Source: a virus
Length of the DNA stretch: 21,907 bases
Reading direction: 5' to 3' (one strand)
IMG/VR virus record: IMGVR_UViG_3300018481_001078
Span: 1-21,907 of that record
Positions 6,784-13,641 of the stretch are shown here, piece by piece (position 1 is the stretch's first letter; each line of letters opens with the position of its first letter). The notes under the pieces are model-generated. The model saw nothing but the letters and a program-made list of their open reading frames with translations, did no database searches and was not told where the DNA came from. The translations under genes and the position numbers were made by a program.

Positions 6784-7050
6784 ATGCATTTTGACCCAAA
6801 GGCACTTGCCGAAGAACTTAAGAAATATGTAGTCGAAATTCGCTTTGTTAAGGCGAACGGTGAAACTCGTGTTATGCGAGCAACGCTTAAAAAGGAATCC
6901 CTTCCAGTTCAGGAAGATACTGGTACTACTAAGCAGCTTCTTCTCGAAAGCGAAGATCCTCTTTTCACCGTCTGGGATATTGATGCCCGCGGTTGGCGTT
7001 CTTTCCATCTAAACTCAGTACAATCTATCCAAACCCTTGATGTAGTCTAA
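6784..7050 (+). CDS. DUF2693-like SH3-beta-barrel protein
   Basis: This encodes 88 residues starting MHFDPKALAEELKKYVVEIRF. I chose ATG 6784 because AGGA (6771-6774) is 9 bases upstream; ATG 6778 would leave only 3. The sequence GETRVMRATLKKE followed by FTVWDIDARGWRSFHLNSVQSI matches the pattern of the DUF2693/SH3-like proteins widespread in T4-like phages. They are small beta barrels whose molecular role is not established. The gene is first behind a strong promoter, which suggests high early expression. The 3' part is richer in G and C than the average of the window, and a structured GC-rich segment follows the stop codon. Confidence 0.7.
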   Translation: MHFDPKALAEELKKYVVEIRFVKANGETRVMRATLKKESLPVQEDTGTTKQLLLESEDPLFTVWDIDARGWRSFHLNSVQSIQTLDVV

Positions 7051-7126
7051 TAGACGGGGCCGCGGCTTGAACGGACGCTCCGCGGTCGCACCGATTCCGA
7101 TAGAGCCGATAGCGGTGCGATCTCAT
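7051..7126 (+). ncRNA. GC-rich double-hairpin leader, possible regulatory RNA element
   Basis: An unusually GC-rich gap (47 of 70 bases, 7051-7120) lies between two AT-rich genes. Hairpin 1 pairs GGCCGCGG (7058-7065) with CCGCGGTC (7080-7087), 8 bp with one G-U. Hairpin 2 pairs TCGCACCG (7086-7093) with CGGTGCGA (7113-7120), 8 perfect pairs, and its loop holds two copies of CCGATAG (7097-7103, 7106-7112). The two stems share bases 7086-7087 and so abut or compete. No T-run follows, so it is not a classic terminator. The ribosome site GGAG at 7129-7132 for the next gene lies 9 bases downstream, which would suit control of translation, mRNA stability or processing. No known RNA family was recognised. 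Confidence 0.5.
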
Positions 7127-7140
7127 TTGGAGAATTTATA

Positions 7141-7431
7141 ATGGCAATTAAGATTGAAGTATATGACGGTGAAATTGGCCTCAATGATGCAGTCCTTTGG
7201 CATTCTGAAAAACTCGGAGTCCGTACAGGTACTGTTATTAAATTAACTGAAAAATTTAGAAAGGGTTGGAGTCAGGGCGTAAGAAATACCTCTGTAACTG
7301 TTAAATGCAATGATAAATTAGATAATCGTCGTAGCAAAGTTATTACTCTTACTCGCCTAGACAAAATCATTCCAAACCGTTCTATTTCTTCTTATAATAC
7401 CGTAAGAAGCATGGAGTCTTTTCAAAAATGA
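7141..7431 (+). CDS. Hypothetical phage protein, beta-rich
   Basis: This encodes 96 residues starting MAIKIEVYDGEIGLNDAVLW. It consists of short alternating strands with a basic central part (KLTEKFRKGW, then NRRSKVITLTRLDK), which suggests a small beta barrel that may bind nucleic acid or another anion. GGAG (7129-7132) is 8 bases upstream. Its stop overlaps the start of speD in ATGA, so it belongs to the same operon. No family was recognised. Confidence 0.65.
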   Translation: MAIKIEVYDGEIGLNDAVLWHSEKLGVRTGTVIKLTEKFRKGWSQGVRNTSVTVKCNDKLDNRRSKVITLTRLDKIIPNRSISSYNTVRSMESFQK

Positions 7432-7793
7432 GCTATGAGCCGTGGGGATTTTCATTGCTTCTCAATGCATCTGGTTGTGACCATGATGCATTGACCAGTT
7501 CTGAGATTATTACTAAATTCGTTAAACAATTAGTTGAAGAAATAGATATGGTTGCCTATGGGGAACCACAGATCGTTAATTTTGGAACAGGTAATAAAGC
7601 TGGTTATACACTTGTTCAACTAATTGAAACTTCAAATATCTGTGCCCATTTTGTCAATTCACTTGATGAAATTTATCTTGACGTGTTTTCTTGTAAACCT
7701 TTTAGTCAAGAACATGTTATTGAAGTTTTCAAGGAATATTTCAAACCTACAGATTACACTTGTGAAGTTCTTCCGAGAAAGGCTCCTCGATGA
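7428..7793 (+). CDS. speD: S-adenosylmethionine decarboxylase-like pyruvoyl enzyme (SpeD family)
   Basis: This encodes 121 residues, the length of bacterial class 1b SpeD. SpeD cuts itself at a serine to make a pyruvoyl cofactor, then decarboxylates SAM for spermidine synthesis. Spacing matches the Thermotoga enzyme's active site (S63, H68, C83, from memory): S69 in ETSN, H74 in AHF and C89 in DVFSCK, at the same +5 and +20 intervals. The residue before the serine is T68 instead of the usual glutamate, and the residue after is N70 instead of histidine. Phage SpeD-like proteins I recall share this look. The substrate could be SAM or, as shown for some SpeD relatives, another amino acid such as ornithine or arginine. 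It is coupled by ATGA overlaps on both sides to the heptose genes. Confidence 0.78.
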   Translation: MSYEPWGFSLLLNASGCDHDALTSSEIITKFVKQLVEEIDMVAYGEPQIVNFGTGNKAGYTLVQLIETSNICAHFVNSLDEIYLDVFSCKPFSQEHVIEVFKEYFKPTDYTCEVLPRKAPR

Positions 7794-8398
7794 GCAATTT
7801 TGAAGAATACTTTTGTGATTTTATAGAAGTTGCTGTTAGATTTTATACGTCAGCGGAAAACAAAAACCGATACGATAATGTCATTAGCATTCTAGATAAT
7901 GTCAGACACTTTAACGGAAGAGTGTTTATTATTGGCATGGGTGGTTCTGCTGCCAATGCCCAGCATCTTGCTAATGATTTGCGTAAGATGAACCACATTG
8001 ATGCGACTGCCCTTTCCGACAATATTGCAGAACTTACTGCTCGTGCAAATGACGACGGATTTGAGACCGTTTATTCCAATAGCCTTAAAGTCTCAAATCT
8101 CTGTTTTGCCGATGTTGTTTTTGTACTTTCGGTATCAGGAGGTAACATTGAGAAAAATGCTTCAATAGCCCTTGTCAATGCCCTTAAACTCGCTGAAGAA
8201 CGAAGCGCCCCTATTGTAGGTATCGTCGGAATGAAAGATTCTGTTGCTGCAGATTATAATGAAAACACAATGAACTCAATCATTGTTACTCCGGAAGTTG
8301 CTAAATACGAAACACAGTTTGCAGAAGCAATGCAAGCTGTTGTTTGGCATGGTCTTATTTCTGATCCTCGTTTAATGGTGGTCCCTGCAAAATGGTAG
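7790..8398 (+). CDS. gmhA: SIS-domain sugar isomerase, GmhA-like (sedoheptulose 7-phosphate isomerase)
   Basis: GmhA converts sedoheptulose 7-phosphate to D-glycero-D-manno-heptose 7-phosphate, the first step of heptose activation for LPS and related glycans. This protein has 202 residues, close to the usual 190-200. The SIS fold shows in VFIIGMGGSAANAQHLANDL (about 45-64), LSDNIAELTARANDDGFETVYS (76-96) and VLSVSGGNIEKN (112-123). H59 and H187 fall at the metal-binding histidines of GmhA. The partner residues differ: D63 replaces the usual glutamate, and E179 sits where glutamine is expected. A shifted substrate is therefore possible. It overlaps speD by 4 bases and the nucleotidyltransferase by 7. 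Confidence 0.8.
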   Translation: MSNFEEYFCDFIEVAVRFYTSAENKNRYDNVISILDNVRHFNGRVFIIGMGGSAANAQHLANDLRKMNHIDATALSDNIAELTARANDDGFETVYSNSLKVSNLCFADVVFVLSVSGGNIEKNASIALVNALKLAEERSAPIVGIVGMKDSVAADYNENTMNSIIVTPEVAKYETQFAEAMQAVVWHGLISDPRLMVVPAKW

Positions 8399-8778
8399 CC
8401 GGTTTCATTTGTGGTACTTGGGATTTGTTTCATGCTGGTCATGTTATGGCATTAGAAGAAGCTAGTGATAATTGTGGCCATCTGACTGTTGGTATTCAAG
8501 CAGAAAGTCCTAAACGAAAACCAATCCAAGGTTTATATGAGCGATTTGTCCAAGTAAGTGCATGTAAGTATGTTGATTTCGTGATACCGTATTCTACCGA
8601 AGAAGATTTAGAACAGCTTTTAAAGTCTTATCATATTGATGTTAGATTCCTCGGTGAAGATTACATGATGACGGGTAAAAAAATAACTGCAGAAAAAGCA
8701 GTTCATATTATCTATTTGACAAGAAAACATAACTTTAGTACTACTAAGCTAATTGCCGATATTAGAGGAAAAAAATAA
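8392..8778 (+). CDS. TagD/HldC-type cytidylyltransferase-family nucleotidyltransferase
   Basis: This encodes 128 residues. It contains the nucleotidyltransferase signature GTWDLFHAGH (residues 8-17, equivalent to GxFDxxHxGH) and a C-terminal NFSTTKLI (about 114-121) equivalent to the RTxGISTT motif. Size and motifs match glycerol-3-phosphate cytidylyltransferase (TagD), the HldC heptose-1-phosphate adenylyltransferase and the C-terminal domain of HldE. Between a GmhA-like isomerase and an HddA-like kinase, transfer of a nucleotide to a heptose 1-phosphate is the favoured role. Activation of glycerol phosphate or another alcohol phosphate is the alternative. It overlaps gmhA by 7 bases and the next gene by one (TAATG). 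Confidence 0.8.
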   Translation: MVAGFICGTWDLFHAGHVMALEEASDNCGHLTVGIQAESPKRKPIQGLYERFVQVSACKYVDFVIPYSTEEDLEQLLKSYHIDVRFLGEDYMMTGKKITAEKAVHIIYLTRKHNFSTTKLIADIRGKK

Positions 8779-9782
8779 TGTTCGTTGAAAATGAGATCTC
8801 CGAAAAGGCTTTCGGAGGAACTGAATTGACAAAGCGTGGTCTTGCAAAGCTTATTGATCCTGAATTGCTTTCTAATTTCCAGATCACATGCTCGCGCGTG
8901 AGAAGTCTTGACGAAGATAAGATCAGGGTTTATTGGGTTCATGATCTTCCTAATGATCCAGAGTGTGAAAAGCTCAAGGATGAAAACTTTAGAAATCAAT
9001 TCCATCAAATCGTATTTACTTCTGAATATCAATATGTTATGTTCCGAAATATTCTCGATCTTCAATTTGATGAGCGATATCGCGTTATTGAATCCTGTAT
9101 CGAACCGATTGACTTTGTAGCAAAACCTGATGATAAAATCAATCTGATTTACCACACAACTCCGCATCGTGGACTAGCACTTCTTATTCCAGCTTTTGAT
9201 TATCTTTCAAAACTGCATCCTGAAATTCATCTGCATGTCTTTTCGTCATTCAAGATGTATGGTTGGCCGGATGCTGATGATACCTTTGAACCTCTATTCA
9301 AACAGTGCCGCGAGCATCCCATGATTACTTATCATGAGTTTTCAGGTGCGACTTCTAATGATGAAGTAAGAGAACAACTCCAACAGACTCATATCTTTGC
9401 ATATCCCTGTATTTGGCAAGAAACCTTCTGCCGTTCATTGGTAGAAGCAATGTCTGCATCTGTTGTCTGCGTTCATCCAAATTATGGTGCACTTCCGTTT
9501 ACTTCTGGTGGACTTAGCATCATGTATCCTGGTGATATTAACAACCAGAAACATGTCAATATCTTTGCGAGATATACCGACATTGCTATTAACATGATTA
9601 AGTCGAAGAATGCTGCACTAGATCAAAGACTCGTATTCAATAAGGCATATGTAGATACTCTCTATTCGCAGGGTTATATCGCAAGCAAATGGTCTGCATT
9701 GATGGGTCAATTATTGAAAGCATTTCCAACTGTTGAGTCTAGAAAAATGCCAGGACAGATTTTAACTTTCAAAACCTCATGA
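8778..9782 (+). CDS. Glycosyltransferase, GT4/GT1-like (GT-B fold)
   Basis: This encodes 334 residues. The N-terminal FGGTELTKRGL matches the loop that opens many GT4 enzymes. The C-terminal donor domain shows INLIYHTTPHRGLALLIPAF and the EX7E motif E215-E223 in QETFCRSLVEAMS, followed by a CVHPNYGALPF loop. Such enzymes transfer a sugar from a nucleotide donor to an acceptor glycan, lipid, protein or nucleic acid; the acceptor cannot be read from sequence. Placed between a nucleotidyltransferase and a heptose kinase, it probably uses the heptose made by this cassette. It overlaps both neighbours (1 and 4 bases). No membrane segment or signal is visible, so it is likely cytoplasmic. Confidence 0.85.
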   Translation: MFVENEISEKAFGGTELTKRGLAKLIDPELLSNFQITCSRVRSLDEDKIRVYWVHDLPNDPECEKLKDENFRNQFHQIVFTSEYQYVMFRNILDLQFDERYRVIESCIEPIDFVAKPDDKINLIYHTTPHRGLALLIPAFDYLSKLHPEIHLHVFSSFKMYGWPDADDTFEPLFKQCREHPMITYHEFSGATSNDEVREQLQQTHIFAYPCIWQETFCRSLVEAMSASVVCVHPNYGALPFTSGGLSIMYPGDINNQKHVNIFARYTDIAINMIKSKNAALDQRLVFNKAYVDTLYSQGYIASKWSALMGQLLKAFPTVESRKMPGQILTFKTS

Positions 9783-10762
9783 TTGTAGCATCTACACCTC
9801 TCAGAATATCTTTTTTCGGCGGTGGTTCTGATTTGCCTGCCTTCACGGCAAAAGAAACCGGAGCAACGCTTGCGGTTACTATAAACAAATATGTCCATGT
9901 TATCGTGAAGGAAAACGATAGAAAACTTCGTTTTATCCACGAAGATATATCAGATCTTGATACAATGAGAAACCCTATTGCTGCTGCAATTTTCAAGGCA
10001 TATGGCATTACTGAGGGTTATGATGTTATTTCTCTCTCAGATGTGCCTGCGATTGGTTCGGGATTAGGTGGATCATCTGCTTTTACCATTTCACTTATCC
10101 GTGCATTCAACCAACAATACCTTCTTCCTACAGATGTTGCAAAAATGGCGGTTGAAATTGAAGTAGATAAATGTAACTATCCAATTGGCATTCAAGATCA
10201 ATATGTTATTGCCAAGGGTGGTATGCACCTTTATAAATTCTACAACACCCCACGAGAAGGAGTTATTCAAACTACCTTTAATATCAAATCTGATATGATC
10301 CAAACTCTTGAAAGCAGATTACTGTTAATTCATTCTGGACTCAATCGTCAATCAACGGCTGGAACTATCCTTCAAGAGCAACAAGAAGAAATGAATATTA
10401 ATGAAGAAAAGTTTGCTAGTGTCAGAAGAATTCGCGATCGTGCATTCATGGGAATGGAATTTCTGAATACTGGCAAACTTGATGCTTTCGGAGAACTTCT
10501 TCATATCAATTGGATGGATAAGAAAAAACTTACTAACAGTCTTAGTAATGTACTGTTTGATGATATGTATGAGTTTGCTTTAAATAATGGCGCTATTGGC
10601 GGAAAACTGCTCGGCGCCGGCGGAGGTGGCTTCTTTCTGTTCTATTCACCGACTTCAGAACTTAAACAACTTCTTAGTACCAATCTAAAGGCTAACTTTC
10701 CTAACAGTGCTGAATTCCCATTTAACTTCGTTGGACACTCTACCAAAATCACAAGGATTTAA
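9779..10762 (+). CDS. hddA: GHMP-family kinase, HddA-like (heptose 7-phosphate kinase)
   Basis: HddA phosphorylates D-glycero-D-manno-heptose 7-phosphate at C1. This protein has 327 residues. The N-terminus STPLRISFFGGGSDLPAF (5-22) is the hallmark of the HddA/fucokinase branch of GHMP kinases. PAIGSGLGGSSAF (90-102) is the ATP-binding loop, and GAIGGKLLGAGGGGFFLF (about 278-295) is the third GHMP motif. All motifs look intact, so the enzyme should be active. With the GmhA-like protein it gives two consecutive steps of the heptose pathway. The bisphosphatase step (GmhB) is not encoded here and would come from the host or another phage locus. It starts inside the glycosyltransferase stop (ATGA). 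Confidence 0.85.
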   Translation: MIVASTPLRISFFGGGSDLPAFTAKETGATLAVTINKYVHVIVKENDRKLRFIHEDISDLDTMRNPIAAAIFKAYGITEGYDVISLSDVPAIGSGLGGSSAFTISLIRAFNQQYLLPTDVAKMAVEIEVDKCNYPIGIQDQYVIAKGGMHLYKFYNTPREGVIQTTFNIKSDMIQTLESRLLLIHSGLNRQSTAGTILQEQQEEMNINEEKFASVRRIRDRAFMGMEFLNTGKLDAFGELLHINWMDKKKLTNSLSNVLFDDMYEFALNNGAIGGKLLGAGGGGFFLFYSPTSELKQLLSTNLKANFPNSAEFPFNFVGHSTKITRI

Positions 10763-10764
10763 TC

Positions 10765-11394
10765 ATGAGCCTAAAAATTGTACATCTTCCAGGAGATTCT
10801 GGAAACTATGAAGTTATCTATGATGCTGCTATTGCTGCTGCCGATGTTCCGGGAGTAGCTATTGAAATTGGCCTTCGTCGCGGCGGTGGTTCAAAGCAGA
10901 TCATTGATGCGATGGTCAAAACAGATAAACGTAAGACGATGGTTGCAGTTGACCCGTATGGAAATATTGATTACAATACTGTAGTTGATTTTAATAAGGG
11001 TCCACAAACTGTTAAAATGGACTATACTAATTCAATGAGAGATCAATGTCTTGTCAATATGTATGAATATGCACAGATGTCTAAAGTAAACTTTGTCTTC
11101 TTTCCCCTGGAAGACACGGAATTTTTCAAGAGATTTGCTGATGGTATTCCGGTCTATGAGGAATTTAAACGTCTAGAGACTCAGTACTCTATCGTGCATT
11201 TTGATGGGCCTCATTTCACCGATGATGTTCTTAATGAAATTTATTTTTTCATGCCCAGAACTCCTCGTGGAGCTGCCTTTGTTTTTGACGATGTGTCATA
11301 TTACGATCATTCAGTTGTTGATAAAGTATTGATCGAGAATGGATGGCTCAACAAGGCCAAAATGCCCTATAAGTGGAGCTATATTAAGGGTTGA
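10765..11394 (+). CDS. Class I SAM-dependent methyltransferase-like protein (TylF-like)
   Basis: This encodes 209 residues. AIEIGLRRGGGSKQIIDAM (about 32-50) corresponds to the SAM-binding motif I region, and MVAVDPYGNIDY (59-70) has the acidic residue expected at the end of strand 2. SIVHFDGPHFTD and AAFVFDDVSYYDH fit the metal-binding acidic positions of sugar O-methyltransferases related to macrocin O-methyltransferase (TylF). Its place at the end of the heptose cassette suggests methylation of the transferred sugar or a linked glycan. It starts 2 bases after the kinase stop. The assignment to the Rossmann methyltransferase fold is fairly safe; the substrate is inferred. Confidence 0.7.
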   Translation: MSLKIVHLPGDSGNYEVIYDAAIAAADVPGVAIEIGLRRGGGSKQIIDAMVKTDKRKTMVAVDPYGNIDYNTVVDFNKGPQTVKMDYTNSMRDQCLVNMYEYAQMSKVNFVFFPLEDTEFFKRFADGIPVYEEFKRLETQYSIVHFDGPHFTDDVLNEIYFFMPRTPRGAAFVFDDVSYYDHSVVDKVLIENGWLNKAKMPYKWSYIKG

Positions 11395-11405
11395 ATGAAC
11401 TTGAT

Positions 11406-11831
11406 ATGATAAATAAAAATATCATCAACTCTGCAAAGAAGAAAAAGATGGACACTGGAAATAATGTTCTTTCTTTCCCAAGAAAGAACATAAGGGTGCA
11501 AACCCTTGAACAAGTTGACGAGGTTATGACTAACGCACAAATGCGGCATGTTGAACAAGCAGTAGAATTCGTAGCACCTATTCTTTTTGAATATCTATGC
11601 CAAGCAGGATTTGATTTTTCTAATTCGACTGATGAATTGGAAAAGGCTGATATTAAACAGGCTGCATTTATTTTAGAAGCTATCCGTTCAGTTCTTTCAA
11701 TGAAATACGGAATTGAACATCCTTTTCAAGAACTTGCTAATGTTGCCTTTACTGATTTGGAAGACGGTGGGTTTAAGCTTGCCGATAGTGTTAATATTAC
11801 TTTTAAGAAAATGAAAATCAAACAGCATTGA
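11406..11831 (+). CDS. Conserved T4-like phage hypothetical protein
   Basis: This encodes 141 residues from ATG 11406. Alternative starts are TTG 11391, which overlaps the upstream stop, and ATG 11448, which gives the compact N-terminus MDTGNNVLSFPRKNIRV. None has a good ribosome site, so the start is uncertain. The body is helical (MRHVEQAVEFVAPILFEYLCQAGFD, then KADIKQAAFILEAIRSVLSMKYGIEHPFQELA) and ends with a short beta segment. The pattern resembles a small protein of unknown function found beside replication genes in T4-like phages of marine and soil bacteria. It precedes RNase H by 9 bases and is probably co-transcribed. Confidence 0.7.
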   Translation: MINKNIINSAKKKKMDTGNNVLSFPRKNIRVQTLEQVDEVMTNAQMRHVEQAVEFVAPILFEYLCQAGFDFSNSTDELEKADIKQAAFILEAIRSVLSMKYGIEHPFQELANVAFTDLEDGGFKLADSVNITFKKMKIKQH

Positions 11832-11840
11832 AGTGATGAA

Positions 11841-12707
11841 ATGATATTATTAGACTTGTCTCAGGTCTGTATTAGTAATCTAATGGTCCAACTTGTTCAT
11901 AATAAAAATACTGAACTAGATGTCGGATTCCTTCGACACCTAATTTTAAATCAAATTAGATTCATCAATTCCAAATTCAAAAAGGAATATGGTGAACTTG
12001 TCATATGTTGTGACAATCGTCAGTATTGGCGTAAGAAAACATTCCCTTTCTATAAAGCTCGCCGCAAGACTGACCGTGCAAAGTCAACCCTCGACTGGGA
12101 TACTATTTTTGAAGCACTGAATGCTATTCGTGCAGAACTCAAAGAATTTTTCCCTTATCGCGTCATTGATGTCGAACGAGCAGAAGCCGACGATGTTATT
12201 GGTGTAATTTGTAGCATCTTTGGTAATGAGGGAATAAATTTTGGTGAAAAAATCCTTATCGTCTCTGGAGACAAGGATTTTGGTCAACTTCAAAAATATT
12301 CCAATGTTTTTCAATACAATCCCACACAGAAAAAAGACATTGTAATTGATGATCCTTCTGCATTTCTTTTAGAACATATTATTAGAGGTGATACCGGGGA
12401 TGGTATTCCTAACATGTTTTCGGATGATGACACTTTAATCACCGATGATAAACGATCTGCTCGAGTTACTGAAAAGCGGATAAATGATGTTATAGAACGA
12501 TTAAAGTCTGATAAACTTACAGATTTGGAACTTAGAAATTATAAACGTAATGAAGAATTAATTGATCTTTCTAAAATTCCAGGAGATCTTCAAAATACTA
12601 TTCTTGGAGAATTTTATACCCAGGCAGGTAAGACTAGATCAAAACTTTTCAATTACTTTATTAAATTCAAACTAAAAAATCTACAAGAATCGATCGGAGA
12701 ATTTTAA
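11841..12707 (+). CDS. rnh: T4-type RNase H, 5' to 3' exonuclease removing lagging-strand primers
   Basis: This encodes 288 residues (T4 RNase H has 305). It is a FEN/PIN-like nuclease that removes RNA primers and adjacent DNA during lagging-strand synthesis. Metal-binding acidic residues appear in LLDLSQ at the N-terminus, in VICCDN, in ERAEADDVIG and in VSGDKDFGQLQ. The helix-hairpin-helix signature IRGDTGDGIPNMFSDDD follows. All expected catalytic positions look intact. It works with the primase gene upstream and would need phage DNA ligase and polymerase elsewhere. The stop shares a base with the next start (TAATG). Confidence 0.9.
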   Translation: MILLDLSQVCISNLMVQLVHNKNTELDVGFLRHLILNQIRFINSKFKKEYGELVICCDNRQYWRKKTFPFYKARRKTDRAKSTLDWDTIFEALNAIRAELKEFFPYRVIDVERAEADDVIGVICSIFGNEGINFGEKILIVSGDKDFGQLQKYSNVFQYNPTQKKDIVIDDPSAFLLEHIIRGDTGDGIPNMFSDDDTLITDDKRSARVTEKRINDVIERLKSDKLTDLELRNYKRNEELIDLSKIPGDLQNTILGEFYTQAGKTRSKLFNYFIKFKLKNLQESIGEF

Positions 12708-13165
12708 TGAAACTAGGATTAGCAGAAATTTTAGAAAAGGCAGCAAGCTTTCCCAACAAAAAAGATAAAATAGATTTTCTTCATAAACATAATAATCAAG
12801 CACTTCAGACTATTTTAGTCTGTGCATATGATCCTTTTATCGAGTGGAATCTTCCACCTGGAAAACCGCCTTATAAAAAGTCTGACGTACTTGATAATGA
12901 AGCACTGTTATATCAAGAAATCAGACGCTTTTATTTGTTTCTAAAAGGACATAATAGTCCAGTAGAAGATAAATTATTGAAACGCGAGCAATTGTTTCTC
13001 GGATTGCTCGAGTCAATTAGTGGTCCTGATGCCGAACTGATGTGCGCGATAAAGGATAAGAAGTTGCCATATAAAGGTCTCAATGAAAAAATTATTCGAG
13101 AAGCCTTCCCAGACCTGTTACATACTAAGGAGTCCAAGAGTGTCGAAAACGAAAAAGTCGTATAA
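12707..13165 (+). CDS. Conserved phage protein, DUF6433-like
   Basis: This encodes 152 residues. It contains EILEKAASFPNKKDKIDFLHKHNNQALQTILVCAYDP followed by an aromatic and proline-rich WNLPPGKPPYKKSD and a helical C-terminal half ending KGLNEKIIREAFPDLL. The pattern resembles a family I know as DUF6433, found in T4-like phages next to replication and late-transcription genes; the name is from memory. No catalytic motif is evident. It is translationally coupled to RNase H through TAATG, so a role near replication or late transcription is plausible. The last 26 bases overlap the start of the next gene. Confidence 0.7.
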   Translation: MKLGLAEILEKAASFPNKKDKIDFLHKHNNQALQTILVCAYDPFIEWNLPPGKPPYKKSDVLDNEALLYQEIRRFYLFLKGHNSPVEDKLLKREQLFLGLLESISGPDAELMCAIKDKKLPYKGLNEKIIREAFPDLLHTKESKSVENEKVV

Positions 13166-13397
13166 CGATAAGTACAATGGTCGTGATGACGACGAAGAAG
13201 AAGTAGTTTATAAGCGTTCTTCACATAAAGAATACCGTCAAAATCTAAGAAAAAATCGAGCATTAAAGACTCGTAATATTGAGGAATTTGTTGCTATCGA
13301 ACTCGAAGAAGAGGGAGATTATGCTGAAGAGGAATATATTCCTTTTTATAATGAAGAAGATGATGAACCAACAAATTACATCATAGGAGTCAAATAA
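13140..13397 (+). CDS. Small charged protein, unknown function (GTG start)
   Basis: This encodes 85 residues. I chose GTG 13140 rather than an earlier in-frame ATG at 13083 because AAGGAG (13127-13132) is exactly 7 bases upstream and the gene would otherwise overlap its neighbour by 80 bases. The N-terminal half is rich in lysine and arginine (SKTKKSYNDKYNG, later HKEYRQNLRKNRALKTRN), interrupted by an acidic block (RDDDEEEVV). The C-terminal half is strongly acidic (ELEEEGDYAEEEY, then NEEDDEPTN). Such a split-charge, low-complexity protein is probably partly disordered. No family was recognised. Confidence 0.65.
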   Translation: MSKTKKSYNDKYNGRDDDEEEVVYKRSSHKEYRQNLRKNRALKTRNIEEFVAIELEEEGDYAEEEYIPFYNEEDDEPTNYIIGVK

Positions 13398-13398
13398 A

Positions 13399-13641
13399 GT
13401 GCCCAAATACATGATTAGGGACAAAACAACCGGTGAAGAACTGGGAGTCATGGATATGACACTTGAGGAACTCGATTTTTGGGAAAAGATTAATCCAAAA
13501 CTAGAAGTTGCTATTGGTGCGCCTATGATACATTCTGGTACCGGACTTAAGAAACCCGATGCTGGTTTCAGAGACCTTCTAAAAACGATTAAAAAGGGTA
13601 ATTCAAAAGGCTTTAAAAAGTCTACAGTGAATGACTTTTAA
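13399..13641 (+). CDS. Small conserved phage protein (GTG start), FmdB-like outline without zinc cysteines
   Basis: This encodes 80 residues, initiated by GTG at 13399 with AGGAG at 13385-13389. The N-terminus MPKYMIRDKTTGEELGVMDMTLEELDFW and the conserved ending KKPDAGFRDLLKTIKKGNSKGFKKSTVNDF match a small protein that I recall as common in T4-like phages. The first strand resembles FmdB-type regulators, but the zinc-binding cysteines of that family are absent, so I do not assign a regulatory role. It lies one base after the preceding stop and overlaps the nuclease gene by 11 bases. Confidence 0.7.
   Translation: MPKYMIRDKTTGEELGVMDMTLEELDFWEKINPKLEVAIGAPMIHSGTGLKKPDAGFRDLLKTIKKGNSKGFKKSTVNDF

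Noticed and set aside
7051-7126. Rho-independent terminator after DUF2693
   Set aside because: The stems are strong but neither is followed by a T-run, and the downstream gene has no new promoter in the gap.
8712-9167. A 151-residue frame on the - strand opposite the nucleotidyltransferase and glycosyltransferase genes
   Set aside because: It is antisense to two enzymes with clear catalytic motifs, and its composition is typical of a reverse frame.
11408-11415. GATAAATA resembling the late promoter octamer
   Set aside because: One mismatch, inside a gene and not placed before a start; expected by chance in AT-rich DNA. The similar copy at 5958-5965 before the GIY-YIG gene was left out for the same mismatch.
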